From positions 248,001 to 312,000 of the forward strand of contig JADIYA010000001.1 in the NCBI GenBank assembly GCA_016705545.1: a DNA stretch of 64,000 nt, written 5' to 3'. The notes beneath the pieces are model-generated. The model did no database searches and was not told the origin of the DNA. It saw only the letters and a program-made list of their open reading frames with translations. The DNA comes from Flavobacteriales bacterium. Its GTDB lineage: Bacteria; Bacteroidota; Bacteroidia; Flavobacteriales_F; PHOS-HE28. The position numbers were made by a program, and so were the translations under genes. Shown here one piece after another: positions 40,379-49,277 of this stretch (positions within the stretch are counted from its first letter, which is position 1; each line of letters starts with the position of its first letter).

Positions 40379-42142
40379 TCAGTGCTTCACGAAGCGGATG
40401 TTCATGGCGTTGGCATCGGTGCCGATGCGGAGCACGTACAGTCCGGGCGCGAGTTGCGCTGCGGACAGGTCGATGCGGTTGGCGCCGCGGGCATAGGCCA
40501 GGTTGTCCTGCAGGAGTACACGGCCGTTGAGGTCGATGATGCTCAGTGGAACGTTGCCGCTAACGGTGCTGCGGAAGCTGATGCTCAGCGCATCGATCAC
40601 GGGATTCGGCCAGAGGCGCGGCTCGTTGAAGGAGCGCTCTTCCACCGCAGTGGGCAGCTGGTTGAGCACATTGATCGTGAACCCGTTGCGCACCTCGCCA
40701 TCCTGCGGTGCCAGGCCCCAATAGAGTCCGTCGCCGTCGATGCTGATGCTGTCGCAGTAGGTGCTGGTGCAGCCCGCAGCGTCGCTCATGGTGAGGCAGA
40801 GGTTGTATGGCCCATCGTTGCCATAGACGTGCGTCGGGTACGGGTCGAAGCTGCTGGTGCCGTCACCGAAATCCCACTCGAACTGGAATGGGCTCAAGCC
40901 GGAGCTGAGATTCCACACCCACAATTCGTAGGGGATCGGCGTGGCGCCGCCGTTCGGGTTCAAGCTGTCAACCTCGTAGGCTTGGAAGACCCAGAAGCCG
41001 GCCTGGCAGCCCGTGGTGCTGGTGTCTGCTACGCAGATGCAGTTGGCATCCCAGTAACCGTTCAGTCCGGTAGCTGGATTCTGACAAGGAGCGCCTGGCA
41101 CGTTTGGACCATTGAGTATGCCAAGGCAATCGGTGGCCACGCCCATTGTATCACACACGCAGTTGTTGCTCCACGTTCCAGTGAAGACCATTCCGCCGCC
41201 CATCACCGTGCAAGGAGTGCCGGGCATGGCCGGGCCGCCAACCACGCCTTCGCAATCGGTCAGCGTGTTGGCGATGCAGGCACAATTGGCGCTCCATATT
41301 CCCGTAACGCCAGCGGGCGTGGTGCAGGGTGTGCCAGCGACGGCTGGGCCATTGAGCACGCCATTGCAATCGTAGTAGAAGGTGCCCGTGTAAATGCCAC
41401 CGAGGGAATCGACCATGACCGTGTCGCACAACGTGCTGGTGCAACCGCTGGCATCAGCGATCGTAAGGCAGATGCCATAGACGCCTTCCATGCTGAAGAT
41501 GAAATTCGGTTCGGCCGAGTTCGACGCACTGCCGTCCGGCATCCACCACTGGTAGGTGAAGGGTGCGTTTCCGGTACTGCAGTTGGCGATGCTCATGCTC
41601 CATGGTGTTCCTCCTGTGCCATTCGGGTTCGCGCCGGTCTGGCTCACCGTAAAGCAGGCATTGCAGGAAGAGGTGTTCGCCACGCAAACACAATCAGTGC
41701 TCCAAGTGCCGGGCACCCCGAGGAAAGTGGTGCAGGCCGTACCGGGTAATGCCGTGCCGCCGGGAACTCCCAGGCAGTCATCCGTCTGGCCCCCGCAATT
41801 GAAATTGAGCACCACGGTAGCCGTGTCGAGCACGCCATTGAAGGAGGCGGTGTCGGTGGCCGTGAGCACCATGCCACCGCACATGGTGGTCACCACAACA
41901 CCGGCCGCTGGGCTGTTGAAATGGAGGATGGTATCATAGAAGCATGCATTCGGAGCCACCTCCAGTGTGTAGTTGTAGGATGGTACGCTGCCGGGTGTTG
42001 AAGCGATGTTCACCTGCTGCAAGGTGGTGCAGCCGGTGATGGTGCCTTCCACTATCAAGGTGTAGAGGGGTTGGGCATAGGCTACCAGGACAGAGGCCGA
42101 GGTGCCAAGTAAGAAGGTCAGCGTGCGGAGTGCGGTTCTCAT
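40379..42142 (-). CDS. Secreted Cys-rich repeat protein with PKD-like domains and T9SS sorting domain (copy A)
   Basis: 587 aa. Signal peptide (~24 aa, ends AYAQ). Four ~38-residue repeats, each with four Cys and the pattern D-C-x-G-V-x-x-G-P-x-x-P-G-T-P-C...G-T-W...C-x-C; the first two are separated by a PKD-like domain ('FTYQWWMPDG...', '...YGICLTIADASGCTSTLC'). A second PKD-like domain ('FEWDFGDGTSSFDPYPTHVY') precedes the C-terminal sorting domain ('GLYVLRIGTDANAMNIRFVKH'). It is exported by T9SS and probably surface-attached. It is paralogous to the next upstream gene. Ligand unknown. Confidence 0.85.
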   Translation of the reverse strand: MRTALRTLTFLLGTSASVLVAYAQPLYTLIVEGTITGCTTLQQVNIASTPGSVPSYNYTLEVAPNACFYDTILHFNSPAAGVVVTTMCGGMVLTATDTASFNGVLDTATVVLNFNCGGQTDDCLGVPGGTALPGTACTTFLGVPGTWSTDCVCVANTSSCNACFTVSQTGANPNGTGGTPWSMSIANCSTGNAPFTYQWWMPDGSASNSAEPNFIFSMEGVYGICLTIADASGCTSTLCDTVMVDSLGGIYTGTFYYDCNGVLNGPAVAGTPCTTPAGVTGIWSANCACIANTLTDCEGVVGGPAMPGTPCTVMGGGMVFTGTWSNNCVCDTMGVATDCLGILNGPNVPGAPCQNPATGLNGYWDANCICVADTSTTGCQAGFWVFQAYEVDSLNPNGGATPIPYELWVWNLSSGLSPFQFEWDFGDGTSSFDPYPTHVYGNDGPYNLCLTMSDAAGCTSTYCDSISIDGDGLYWGLAPQDGEVRNGFTINVLNQLPTAVEERSFNEPRLWPNPVIDALSISFRSTVSGNVPLSIIDLNGRVLLQDNLAYARGANRIDLSAAQLAPGLYVLRIGTDANAMNIRFVKH

Positions 42143-42238
42143 GTTCACGGGTCAAATGGGTTTCGTTCCCATACACGGATAGGGACAGCGCATGGTTGGG
42201 CAGATTCGAAAAATACTCTGCCATTCGTCAAGAAAGCG

Positions 42239-42275
42239 CGAAGGCCCCGCCAGCACTGTGCTGGCGGGGCCTTCG
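42239..42275 (-). terminator. Terminator between the two Cys-rich genes
   Basis: Arms 42239-42256 and 42258-42275 are perfect complements around one central base, so the inner few pairs cannot close; about 15 bp of stem with a CACTGTG loop remain. It lies just after the copy B stop. Confidence 0.75.
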
Positions 42276-42292
42276 GAACGGATGCTTGCTGC

Positions 42293-43786
42293 TCAGTCCG
42301 CTTTCACGAAGCGCAGGCTGATGGCCTTCCCGCTCCGGTCCGCAGCGCGCAAGGTGTACACGCCGGCAGGAAGGGCTCGGGCATCGAGGCTGTGCTGGTT
42401 GCGGCCGGTGGCCATGGCGCGGTTCTCACGGAGAACCAGTCGCCCGCTCACGTCGTGGATGCTGATGTCGATCAGACCATCGGCAAGCGAGATCGTCGCG
42501 AGGTTGAGGTCGCCGGAGGACGGGTTGGGCCAGATCGCCGCTTGACTCAGCATGGCGGCATCGCTCACGCCCATGACCAGCGGATTCTGCACATTGATCG
42601 TGAAGCCATCCTGACGGGCGGCGCTTCCATCGGCGCCATTCTCCAGTGCCATACCGACGAGGATGCCGTCACCGTCCATGGAGATGCTGTCGCAGAACAT
42701 GTCCGTGCAGCCCGTGCCATCGGAGATCGTGAGGCAGAGGTTGTAGGGGCCGTTGCCGCTGTACGTGTGCGTGGGGTACGCGAGGTTACTGGTGCTGCCA
42801 TCGCCAAAGTCCCAGCTGTAGGTCATGCCTCCCGTGCCGCTGCTCAGGTTCCAGACCCACACTTCGTAAGGGATAGGGGTGCCAGCGCCATTGGGGTTGA
42901 GGCTGTCAAGCTCGAAGGCCTGCATGGCCCAGAAGCCCGCTTGGCATGAGTTGCCATTTCCGGGGACGCAATCGCAGTCCGCATCCCAGGTGCCGAGAGC
43001 ATTGCTGCCGAAGAGCCAGCACGGGGTGCCGGGCACGTTCGGTCCGTTCAGCACGCCCAAGCAGTCGTACGCACCGCCGATGGTGTCGGGGTCACAGACG
43101 CAGTCGGCGGTCCAGGTGCCCATGAGGTTGGTGCCCCAAACCGTGCAGGGCGTGCCAGGCATGTTGGGACCATTGGGGACCTGCATGCAATCGTAGGTCA
43201 CGTTGCCAATGATGCAATCGCAGTCAGCGCTCCAGGTGCCTGCGGCGCCGTTCGGCGTGTTGCAGGGTGTACCGGGTTGCGCAGGGCCGTTCGGCACGCC
43301 TTCGCAATCGAGGTTACTGTTGTTGGCCACGCAGATACAGTCCGCGCTCCAGGTTCCGGGCACGCCGAGGAAGGTAGTGCATGCCGTTCCGGGCATCGCG
43401 TTGCCTCCGGGCACGCCAAGGCAGTCGGACATGGTATTGCCGCAGTTGAAGGTCACAGAGACCGCCGTGCTGTCAAATATTGGAGGCACTTGGTACTGCA
43501 CCACTTGCGACTGGATGGCGCCCAGGCAAGGCACGCTCACCGTAAAGCCGCCGCCTTGCGAGGCCACCTCAAGCGTAACGGTGAATGTGCATGAGGGCGG
43601 CAGGACCGGCACATCGATATCGACGGCTGGCTGCACGCCGGGCAGGCTCACAATGCTCACGGATGAGTTGGCGGTGCAGCCGACAACCGTTCCCGCGATG
43701 GTCACGGAGTATGGTTGCTGGGCCAAGGCAGTCAGGCCGAGCAGGGCCGCGATCGTCAATGAACTGGAGCGGAGAAGTGTCTTCAT
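42293..43786 (-). CDS. Secreted Cys-rich repeat protein with PKD-like domain and T9SS sorting domain (copy B)
   Basis: 497 aa. Signal peptide ending ALAQ (start at 43786; the extension to 43873 adds 29 residues before it). A beta domain ('YSVTIAGTVVGCTANSSVSIVSLPG') matches copy A's N-terminus. Four Cys-rich repeats (D-C-x-G-V-x-N-G-P-x-x-P-G-T-P-C) follow without interruption, then a PKD-like domain ('YSWDFGDGSTSNLAYPTHTY') and a sorting domain. It lacks copy A's extra domain between repeats 1 and 2, so the pair arose by duplication followed by gain or loss of that domain. Confidence 0.85.
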   Translation of the reverse strand: MKTLLRSSSLTIAALLGLTALAQQPYSVTIAGTVVGCTANSSVSIVSLPGVQPAVDIDVPVLPPSCTFTVTLEVASQGGGFTVSVPCLGAIQSQVVQYQVPPIFDSTAVSVTFNCGNTMSDCLGVPGGNAMPGTACTTFLGVPGTWSADCICVANNSNLDCEGVPNGPAQPGTPCNTPNGAAGTWSADCDCIIGNVTYDCMQVPNGPNMPGTPCTVWGTNLMGTWTADCVCDPDTIGGAYDCLGVLNGPNVPGTPCWLFGSNALGTWDADCDCVPGNGNSCQAGFWAMQAFELDSLNPNGAGTPIPYEVWVWNLSSGTGGMTYSWDFGDGSTSNLAYPTHTYSGNGPYNLCLTISDGTGCTDMFCDSISMDGDGILVGMALENGADGSAARQDGFTINVQNPLVMGVSDAAMLSQAAIWPNPSSGDLNLATISLADGLIDISIHDVSGRLVLRENRAMATGRNQHSLDARALPAGVYTLRAADRSGKAISLRFVKAD

Positions 43787-43869
43787 GTCTAGGGAGTTGG
43801 TTGCGTTCGCCCACATACACGGGCGAAGGTCCTGTGAGGTTGGGCGAAGGTCTAGAAAAAGAGCCGACC

Positions 43870-45894
43870 TCAACCTAAGGCCTTGGCCACCAAAGCGTCA
43901 TCCGCCTCATTGGGCAGGGTCACCTTCAGCAGGGGCGTGCGCTTCATCTCCTGCTCGATGCTCCAGACCGCATTGGGGTTGCGGGCCCATGCGCGTCGGG
44001 CGATTCCGTTATTCACGTCCCAATGCAGCATGGCTTTCAGGCGGCGATCGCTGTCGGCGCTGCCGTCGAGCACCATGCCGAAGCCACCGTTGATGACCTC
44101 TCCCCATCCCACACCGCCACCGTTGTGCAAGCTGATCCAGGTGGCGCCGCGGAAGGCGTCGCCCACGAAATTCTGCACGGCCATGTCGGCGGTGAAGCGC
44201 GATCCATCGCGGATGTTGCTGGTCTCCCGGTAGGGGCTGTCGGTGCCGCTCACGTCATGATGGTCTCGACCTAGTACGATCGGCGCGCTGATCTCGCCCT
44301 TCCTGATCGCTTCATTGAATGCCCGTGCAATGCGGATGCGGCCTTCGCTGTCGGCATAGAGGATTCGCGCCTGGCTACCCACCACGAGCTTGTTCTGCTG
44401 CGCGCTGCGGATCCAGTGCAGGTTGTCTGCGATCTGCTGCGCGATCTCGGTCGGCGCTTCCTTCTGCATGGCTTCGAGCACATCACCGGCGAAGCGGTCG
44501 CTGGTGGCCAGGTCCTTGGGATCGCCGCTGGTGCACACCCAACGGAACGGACCGAAGCCATGATCGAAACACATCGGACCCATGATGTCCTCCACGTAGC
44601 TCGGATACCTGAACTCTTCGCCATTCAATCCGCCGATGTTTGCGCCTGCGCGCTTGCTCTCCAGCAGGAAGGCGTTGCCGTAGTCGAAGAAGTACATGCC
44701 GTTCTCCGCAAGCGTATTCACGGCGTTCACATGGCGCCGAAGCGTTTCTTTGACGCGCTGCTTGAAGGCTTCAGGATCCTGCACCATGAGTGCATTGCTG
44801 TCCTCGTAGCTGAGTCCAACGGGGTAGTAACCGCCCGCCCACGGATTGTGCAAGCTGGTCTGGTCGCTGCCGAGATCAACCTTGATCTTGCGCGCGGCGA
44901 GGCGCTCCCACAGGTCCACGATGTTACCGAGGTAGGCAATGCTGTGGGCTTCTCCTTTCTGCTGCCATGTGAGCGCGGCATCGATGCAAGCGTCCACATC
45001 GGTGATCACTTCGTCCACCCAGCCCTGGCTGTGGCGCTTGTGCGCGGCCGTTGCATTCACTTCCGCGCAAATGGTAACGACGCCTGCGATGTTGCCCGCT
45101 TTGGGTTGGGCGCCGCTCATGCCGCCAAGACCACTGGTGACGAAGAGCTTGCCTTTCGATCCCGGCTCCTTCAACATGCGACATGCATTGAGCACCGTGA
45201 TCGTGGTGCCATGCACGATGCCCTGCGGGCCGATGTACATGTAGCTGCCAGCGGTCATCTGTCCGTATTGCGAAACGCCGAGCGCGTTCATCCGCTCCCA
45301 ATCATCCGGCTGGCTGTAGTTGGGGATCACCATGCCGTTGGTCACCACCACGCGCGGCGCATCGCCGTGGCTGGGGAAGAGGCCGAGCGGATGGCCGCTG
45401 TACATCACCAGCGTCTGCTCCTCGGTCATCTCGGAGAGGTAGCGCATGGTGAGACGGTACTGCGCCCAGTTCTGGAACACCGCGCCGTTGCCGCCATAGG
45501 TGATCAGCTCGTGCGGGTGCTGCGACACGGCGGGATCCAGGTTGTTCTGGATCATGAGCATGATGGCTGCGGCCTGCTTGCACCTCGCGGGGTAATGGTC
45601 GATGGGCCGCGCGTGCATCGGGTGCTCCGGGCGCAAACGGTACATGTAGATGCGGCCGTGGTCCTTCAACTCCTGTGCGAACTCCGGCGCCAGCGTGGCG
45701 TGGTGCTTTTTGGGGAAGTAGCGCAGCGCGTTCTTTAGCGCGAGCTTCTTCTCCTCGGGCGTGAGGATGTCCTTGCGCTTGGGCGCGTGGCTCACGCCGG
45801 GGTCGGGTGCGCGCGCCGGAGGCAGGACATCGGGGATGCCTTCGCGGATGTTTTGCTGGAAGGCCTGGAGTTCGGTGAGGGTCGCGGTGGGCAT
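43870..45894 (-). CDS. hutU: Urocanate hydratase
   Basis: 674 aa, the longer form found in Bacteroidota. Adds water to urocanate in histidine breakdown, with NAD+ as an electrophile. NAD-binding 'VTSGLGGMSGAQPKAGNIAG' and active-site 'GPMCFDHGFGPFRWVCTSGDP' are intact. The ATG at 45894 is chosen; an ATG at 45948 is in frame but lies inside the neighbouring gene. No hutH, hutI or hutG lies in the window, so the pathway is split on this chromosome. Confidence 0.95.
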   Translation of the reverse strand: MPTATLTELQAFQQNIREGIPDVLPPARAPDPGVSHAPKRKDILTPEEKKLALKNALRYFPKKHHATLAPEFAQELKDHGRIYMYRLRPEHPMHARPIDHYPARCKQAAAIMLMIQNNLDPAVSQHPHELITYGGNGAVFQNWAQYRLTMRYLSEMTEEQTLVMYSGHPLGLFPSHGDAPRVVVTNGMVIPNYSQPDDWERMNALGVSQYGQMTAGSYMYIGPQGIVHGTTITVLNACRMLKEPGSKGKLFVTSGLGGMSGAQPKAGNIAGVVTICAEVNATAAHKRHSQGWVDEVITDVDACIDAALTWQQKGEAHSIAYLGNIVDLWERLAARKIKVDLGSDQTSLHNPWAGGYYPVGLSYEDSNALMVQDPEAFKQRVKETLRRHVNAVNTLAENGMYFFDYGNAFLLESKRAGANIGGLNGEEFRYPSYVEDIMGPMCFDHGFGPFRWVCTSGDPKDLATSDRFAGDVLEAMQKEAPTEIAQQIADNLHWIRSAQQNKLVVGSQARILYADSEGRIRIARAFNEAIRKGEISAPIVLGRDHHDVSGTDSPYRETSNIRDGSRFTADMAVQNFVGDAFRGATWISLHNGGGVGWGEVINGGFGMVLDGSADSDRRLKAMLHWDVNNGIARRAWARNPNAVWSIEQEMKRTPLLKVTLPNEADDALVAKALG

Positions 45895-45910
45895 GGCCGC
45901 GAAGATCGGG

Positions 45911-47398
45911 TTAGCGGGCGATGATGAGGCGCTGGGGGATGATTCCATCGACTGAGACTACGTAGATACCCGGTGACAATCCCGATACTTCAATTCGTTC
46001 GGTGCTAGAATTAATCCGCTGCGTCAATACAAGCCGCCCATTCATGTCGGCGATCGAGCATATCGCACCCGGCCTGCACTGCTGCAGTTGAATAAAGTCG
46101 CTCGCGGGAGACGGAAAAACCGACGAACCCACGCGGGCCTCTGAGATTCCGACATCCCAGTTCCACGGCTGCGGGGGAATCAACGTGTCGCCGCCAATGA
46201 TTGCACCGACCAATTCAATATGCAACCAATTCGTTGTGCTGGGCTCCCTGTACTGCATCATTCGGAGGCCAACTCCTTCCTCATACCATGCGTTGATCTG
46301 TGCACTTTGTCGTGAGTGCAGTCCCGGGCTCACTTCCGATGCCGCATTGAAACCGCAAATCAACTGGCCTGGTGACTGGCCTATCGGCAAATACCTCATC
46401 TCTGCTCGCCCATTCGGGGCTATACCGTACTTCGCGATGTACTTCGGGTCGAACCAGATATTGGTCGCATGTTCGCACACCGATGTATCAAGCACTTGAC
46501 CCGGATAGGCGCCAAGGAGAGGATGCTTCAAGAGAATCTCATTCCGCTGAATTGACCAGCCTTCGAACGGCACTGGCCAGTCAGGCTCAGCCACAAGCGT
46601 GTAACTGATGTTCGCTGAACTCGGATAATCCCACGCCCATGAAGTTCCATACTCAATGCCGTCTGGTGAATCAGTTCGTTCTGTAATTCTCACCTTCCAC
46701 ATGACCGTATGCGAGTCGTAATACTGTTCGCCGCCACCCAGATGGATGATGTAATAATCAGCCACAACCCAATACGTTAGTTCATCGCCCGGCTGATAAT
46801 CGAAATAGGCCAGCGGATCCGGATAAACACGTCCAACACCTGGCCCTTCCACGCCGATTAACTCAACGGAATTCGCACCCCGGGCGAAGCGCCGAATCCC
46901 GAATGATCGGCTCAGCACTATCGTGTCTTGGCTACTGAGCACGATTCTGCGCAACGTGTCTGGTGAACCGAACAAGTCTCCGACCCATTCGGCATCGACG
47001 GTAGCAGTGATTCCGTTACTCGCATCAAAGACCCATGAAGCACTAAGCCCAGCGGAACTGCGAATCATGAACGTGTCCACGCCGAAGAAGTACCAATCGC
47101 TCCCCATCTGAACGCACTCGAAACCCAGGAACTGCGGCTGACCTACACGAACGAAGCACCCTGCGCATACGCCGCCAATGGCAGGGCAGGTGTCGCAAAC
47201 AACAGCAACTCGATTCAACTCATACCTGAAGCTGTCCGCCCCCAGCGTATCCACGTGCATCACGCGGATCTGGTTGCTGATGGTGTCCGTTCCGTCGTTG
47301 CTGTAGTTGTAGCGGTACGCGGGATTGAGCAAGGCCCAGTTCTGGGCCATAGCCGTAATGGTCGAAAAGAGTGAGACCAGGAGTACGATTCCCCGCAT
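45911..47398 (-). CDS. T9SS-sorted secreted protein of unknown function
   Basis: 495 aa. Signal peptide (ends AMAQ) and C-terminal sorting domain ('VFPSPASDFIQLQQ', 'GLSPGIYVVSVDGIIPQRLIIAR'). The middle has two Cys pairs ('VCDTCPAIGGVCAGC') and aromatic-rich beta segments, with no enzyme motif I recognise. Base composition is visibly lower in GC than the neighbours, with more varied codons. Its gene ends 17 nt before the hutU start. Confidence 0.8.
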   Translation of the reverse strand: MRGIVLLVSLFSTITAMAQNWALLNPAYRYNYSNDGTDTISNQIRVMHVDTLGADSFRYELNRVAVVCDTCPAIGGVCAGCFVRVGQPQFLGFECVQMGSDWYFFGVDTFMIRSSAGLSASWVFDASNGITATVDAEWVGDLFGSPDTLRRIVLSSQDTIVLSRSFGIRRFARGANSVELIGVEGPGVGRVYPDPLAYFDYQPGDELTYWVVADYYIIHLGGGEQYYDSHTVMWKVRITERTDSPDGIEYGTSWAWDYPSSANISYTLVAEPDWPVPFEGWSIQRNEILLKHPLLGAYPGQVLDTSVCEHATNIWFDPKYIAKYGIAPNGRAEMRYLPIGQSPGQLICGFNAASEVSPGLHSRQSAQINAWYEEGVGLRMMQYREPSTTNWLHIELVGAIIGGDTLIPPQPWNWDVGISEARVGSSVFPSPASDFIQLQQCRPGAICSIADMNGRLVLTQRINSSTERIEVSGLSPGIYVVSVDGIIPQRLIIAR

Positions 47399-47435
47399 GG
47401 CATGGTGAAGATAGCCGAGGCCAGCGGAACGCTGC

Positions 47436-47636
47436 CTACCCCCTCGCTTTCTTCACCCCCTCATGCCCAAAAGGGCAGTGCTTGCACCGGTTGCCGCAGC
47501 AGTACCCGCGCTTGCGGTGGTACTGCTCCGTGAACACCAAGAAGCCCTCGGGCGAGAAGTAGTAATCGCCCTGCTCCAAGCCCAGTCGGCTCATGCGGTC
47601 ATCCTCGGGCTTCGGGGAACTGGCGTCGCGGTCCAT
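47436..47636 (-). CDS. DUF5522 protein
   Basis: 66 aa. The core 'GDYYFSPEGFLVFTEQYHRKRGYCCGNRCKHCPFGH' has the family's Tyr-Tyr, the 'PEG..VFT..YH.KRGYCC' stretch and clustered Cys/His that may bind a metal. It is a small cytoplasmic protein with no known activity. The start at 47636 is preferred; in-frame starts upstream to 47699 are less supported. Confidence 0.78.
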   Translation of the reverse strand: MDRDASSPKPEDDRMSRLGLEQGDYYFSPEGFLVFTEQYHRKRGYCCGNRCKHCPFGHEGVKKARG

Positions 47637-47790
47637 TGATGCTGCGTTAACACACGTCGAGGCGCTTGGTTCGCACGATCGGTGAAGTTCTGCGGGCAAT
47701 CAGACGGAGCAGCGCTCCCGGCACGTTCTTTCCACACAGGCCGGTGGATGGCTCCGTGGATGGATCGTGAATAAGCCTCTGGAGCCCCGG

Positions 47791-47798
47791 TAGTTTCG
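47791..47798 (+). promoter_or_regulatory. -7 element for the glucosaminidase gene
   Basis: TAGTTTCG ends 27 nt before the ATG at 47826. The rest of 47637-47825 holds no gene I can support. Confidence 0.5.
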
Positions 47799-47825
47799 CT
47801 GCTTCCAGAAGAACGCCCCTCGCCC

Positions 47826-48815
47826 ATGGCCCGCGCTGTTGAAATGTGGATAACCCGCTATTGCCTCTTCCTGATGTTCGGCTTGCCGCTGGCTCAGGCA
47901 CAAGGGCAGCCGCCCTACAAGCGCTTCACGGCGGAGGAGTATATCGAGCAATGGAAGTCGGTTGCCGTGAAGAAGATGAACCAGCACGGGATCCCGGCGA
48001 GCATCACCCTGGCCCAAGGGCTGCTGGAGAGCGGCAATGGCAACAGCGAATTGGCGCGCGATGCGAACAACCACTTCGGCATCAAGTGCACGCCCGATTG
48101 GACCGGCGGCAAGAGCTACCACGACGACGACCGGAAGAATGATTGCTTCCGCAAGTACCGCGATGCCGCCGACAGCTTCGAGGACCACAGCACCTTCCTG
48201 GAGCGGCCGCGCTACGCCAGCCTCTTCGAGCTGAAGACCACCGATTACAAGGGCTGGGCGCGCGGACTGAAAGCCGCCGGCTACGCCACTGACCCCAGCT
48301 ATCCGCAGAAGCTCATCAACCTGATTGAGCGCTATGAGCTGCACAAGCTTGACGCGGGCGTGGACGTGGCGCATAGACCGGTGGGCAAGGAACAGCCCAA
48401 GCCCAGCCGTGAGCGCATGGGCCGTCGACCGGCCAGCGAAGGCGAGTCGATCACCATCGCGCAGGGGCGCAACGTGGAAGTCTTCGAGGGCCGCATCAAG
48501 TTCGTGCGCGCCAAACCCGGCGACAACTTCCGCAAGCTGGCCGATGAACTCGAGATGACCGCCGGCATGCTGGCCCGCTGGAACGACATGGACAAGGAGG
48601 CTGCGCTCAGCGAAGGGCAGGTCATCTTCACGCAGCCCAAGCGCAACAAGCCGAAGGATGCCCAGACGCACACTGCCCGCGATGGCGAGAGCCTTTGGGG
48701 CGTGAGCCAGCAATACGGTGTGAAGCTCGACCGCTTGGCGAAGTACAATGGCCTCGCGCGCGATGCGCAACTGAGCGCGGGCCAGCAGGTGTGGCTGCAG
48801 AAGCCGAAGCGTTAG
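47826..48815 (+). CDS. Secreted glucosaminidase with LysM domain
   Basis: 329 aa. Signal peptide ends QAQG; an ATG at 47844 would give an equally good one. The glucosaminidase domain (~40-175) has 'NQHGIPASITLAQGLLESGNGNSELARDANNHFGIKC' with catalytic Glu, cleaving N-acetylglucosaminyl bonds in peptidoglycan. A first LysM-like segment ('KPGDNFRKLADELEM') and a C-terminal LysM ('TARDGESLWGVSQQYGVKLDRLAKYNGL') bind glycan. It overlaps the convergent haemoglobin gene by 4 nt at the stops. Confidence 0.9.
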   Translation: MARAVEMWITRYCLFLMFGLPLAQAQGQPPYKRFTAEEYIEQWKSVAVKKMNQHGIPASITLAQGLLESGNGNSELARDANNHFGIKCTPDWTGGKSYHDDDRKNDCFRKYRDAADSFEDHSTFLERPRYASLFELKTTDYKGWARGLKAAGYATDPSYPQKLINLIERYELHKLDAGVDVAHRPVGKEQPKPSRERMGRRPASEGESITIAQGRNVEVFEGRIKFVRAKPGDNFRKLADELEMTAGMLARWNDMDKEAALSEGQVIFTQPKRNKPKDAQTHTARDGESLWGVSQQYGVKLDRLAKYNGLARDAQLSAGQQVWLQKPKR

Positions 48816-49183
48816 GAGCTGCTTGCCGAAACCTTGTGCGCCATCACCGCCGCAATGGTGCGCGCGCGCTGTTTGGCCTCATCGGCCTTCGGGCCTGCGA
48901 AGAGATCATTCACGGTGGCCTCCCAATGCATGAGCCAGCGCTCGAAGTGGGCCTTCGCCATGGGCCGCTCCCGGGCGAGTTGGATGTGCGCGGTCATCGG
49001 GTCGCCCTGGAATTCACGGTCGCCGAGCAGCACCATGCGCCAGAACGAAACGATGCGCGGGATGTGATGGTCCCAATCCAGGTTCGCGAAGAAGTGGCCG
49101 ATCGACTCATCGGGCCGCGCACGCTGGTAGAACGACCTCACCAGAAGGTCGATGTCGTCGATGGTGCTGATGTCGTGTTTCAT
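48812..49183 (-). CDS. Group III truncated haemoglobin
   Basis: 123 aa. Small haem protein of the trHbP class. The N-terminal 'DIDLLVRSFYQRARPDESIGHFF' and 'HFERWLMHWEATVNDLFAG' segments carry the proximal-helix and haem-pocket residues typical of the group. Its role (ligand scavenging or redox) is not set in this family. The ATG at 49183 overlaps a repeat tract. Confidence 0.88.
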   Translation of the reverse strand: MKHDISTIDDIDLLVRSFYQRARPDESIGHFFANLDWDHHIPRIVSFWRMVLLGDREFQGDPMTAHIQLARERPMAKAHFERWLMHWEATVNDLFAGPKADEAKQRARTIAAVMAHKVSASSS

Positions 49184-49272
49184 CAACCTTCAACTATCAA
49201 TAGCATTTGCCTTTGCACCAGCCGACCCTCAACCACGCCCACGGCAGGCAAGCCTGTATCAACCTTCAACCT
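49183..49272. repeat. TCAACCT heptad tract with internal inverted repeat
   Basis: TCAACCT-TCAACTA-TCAATAG (49183-49203) and TCAACCT-TCAACCT (49259-49272) flank a spacer that contains CAGGCAAGCCTG, a 5-bp arm inverted repeat. Confidence 0.5.
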
Positions 49273-49277
49273 GCAGT

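Noticed and set aside
40379..43786. Possible CRISPR or tandem DNA repeat
   Set aside because: The periodicity is at protein level (Cys-rich repeats); nucleotide copies are diverged with no constant spacers.
44416..45738. 440-codon plus-strand frame opposite hutU
   Set aside because: Composition typical of an antisense shadow; hutU is intact on the other strand.
47637..47901. Minus-strand frames between the DUF5522 and glucosaminidase genes
   Set aside because: Arg/Ser/Pro-rich with no domain; they overlap the promoter and start of the glucosaminidase gene.
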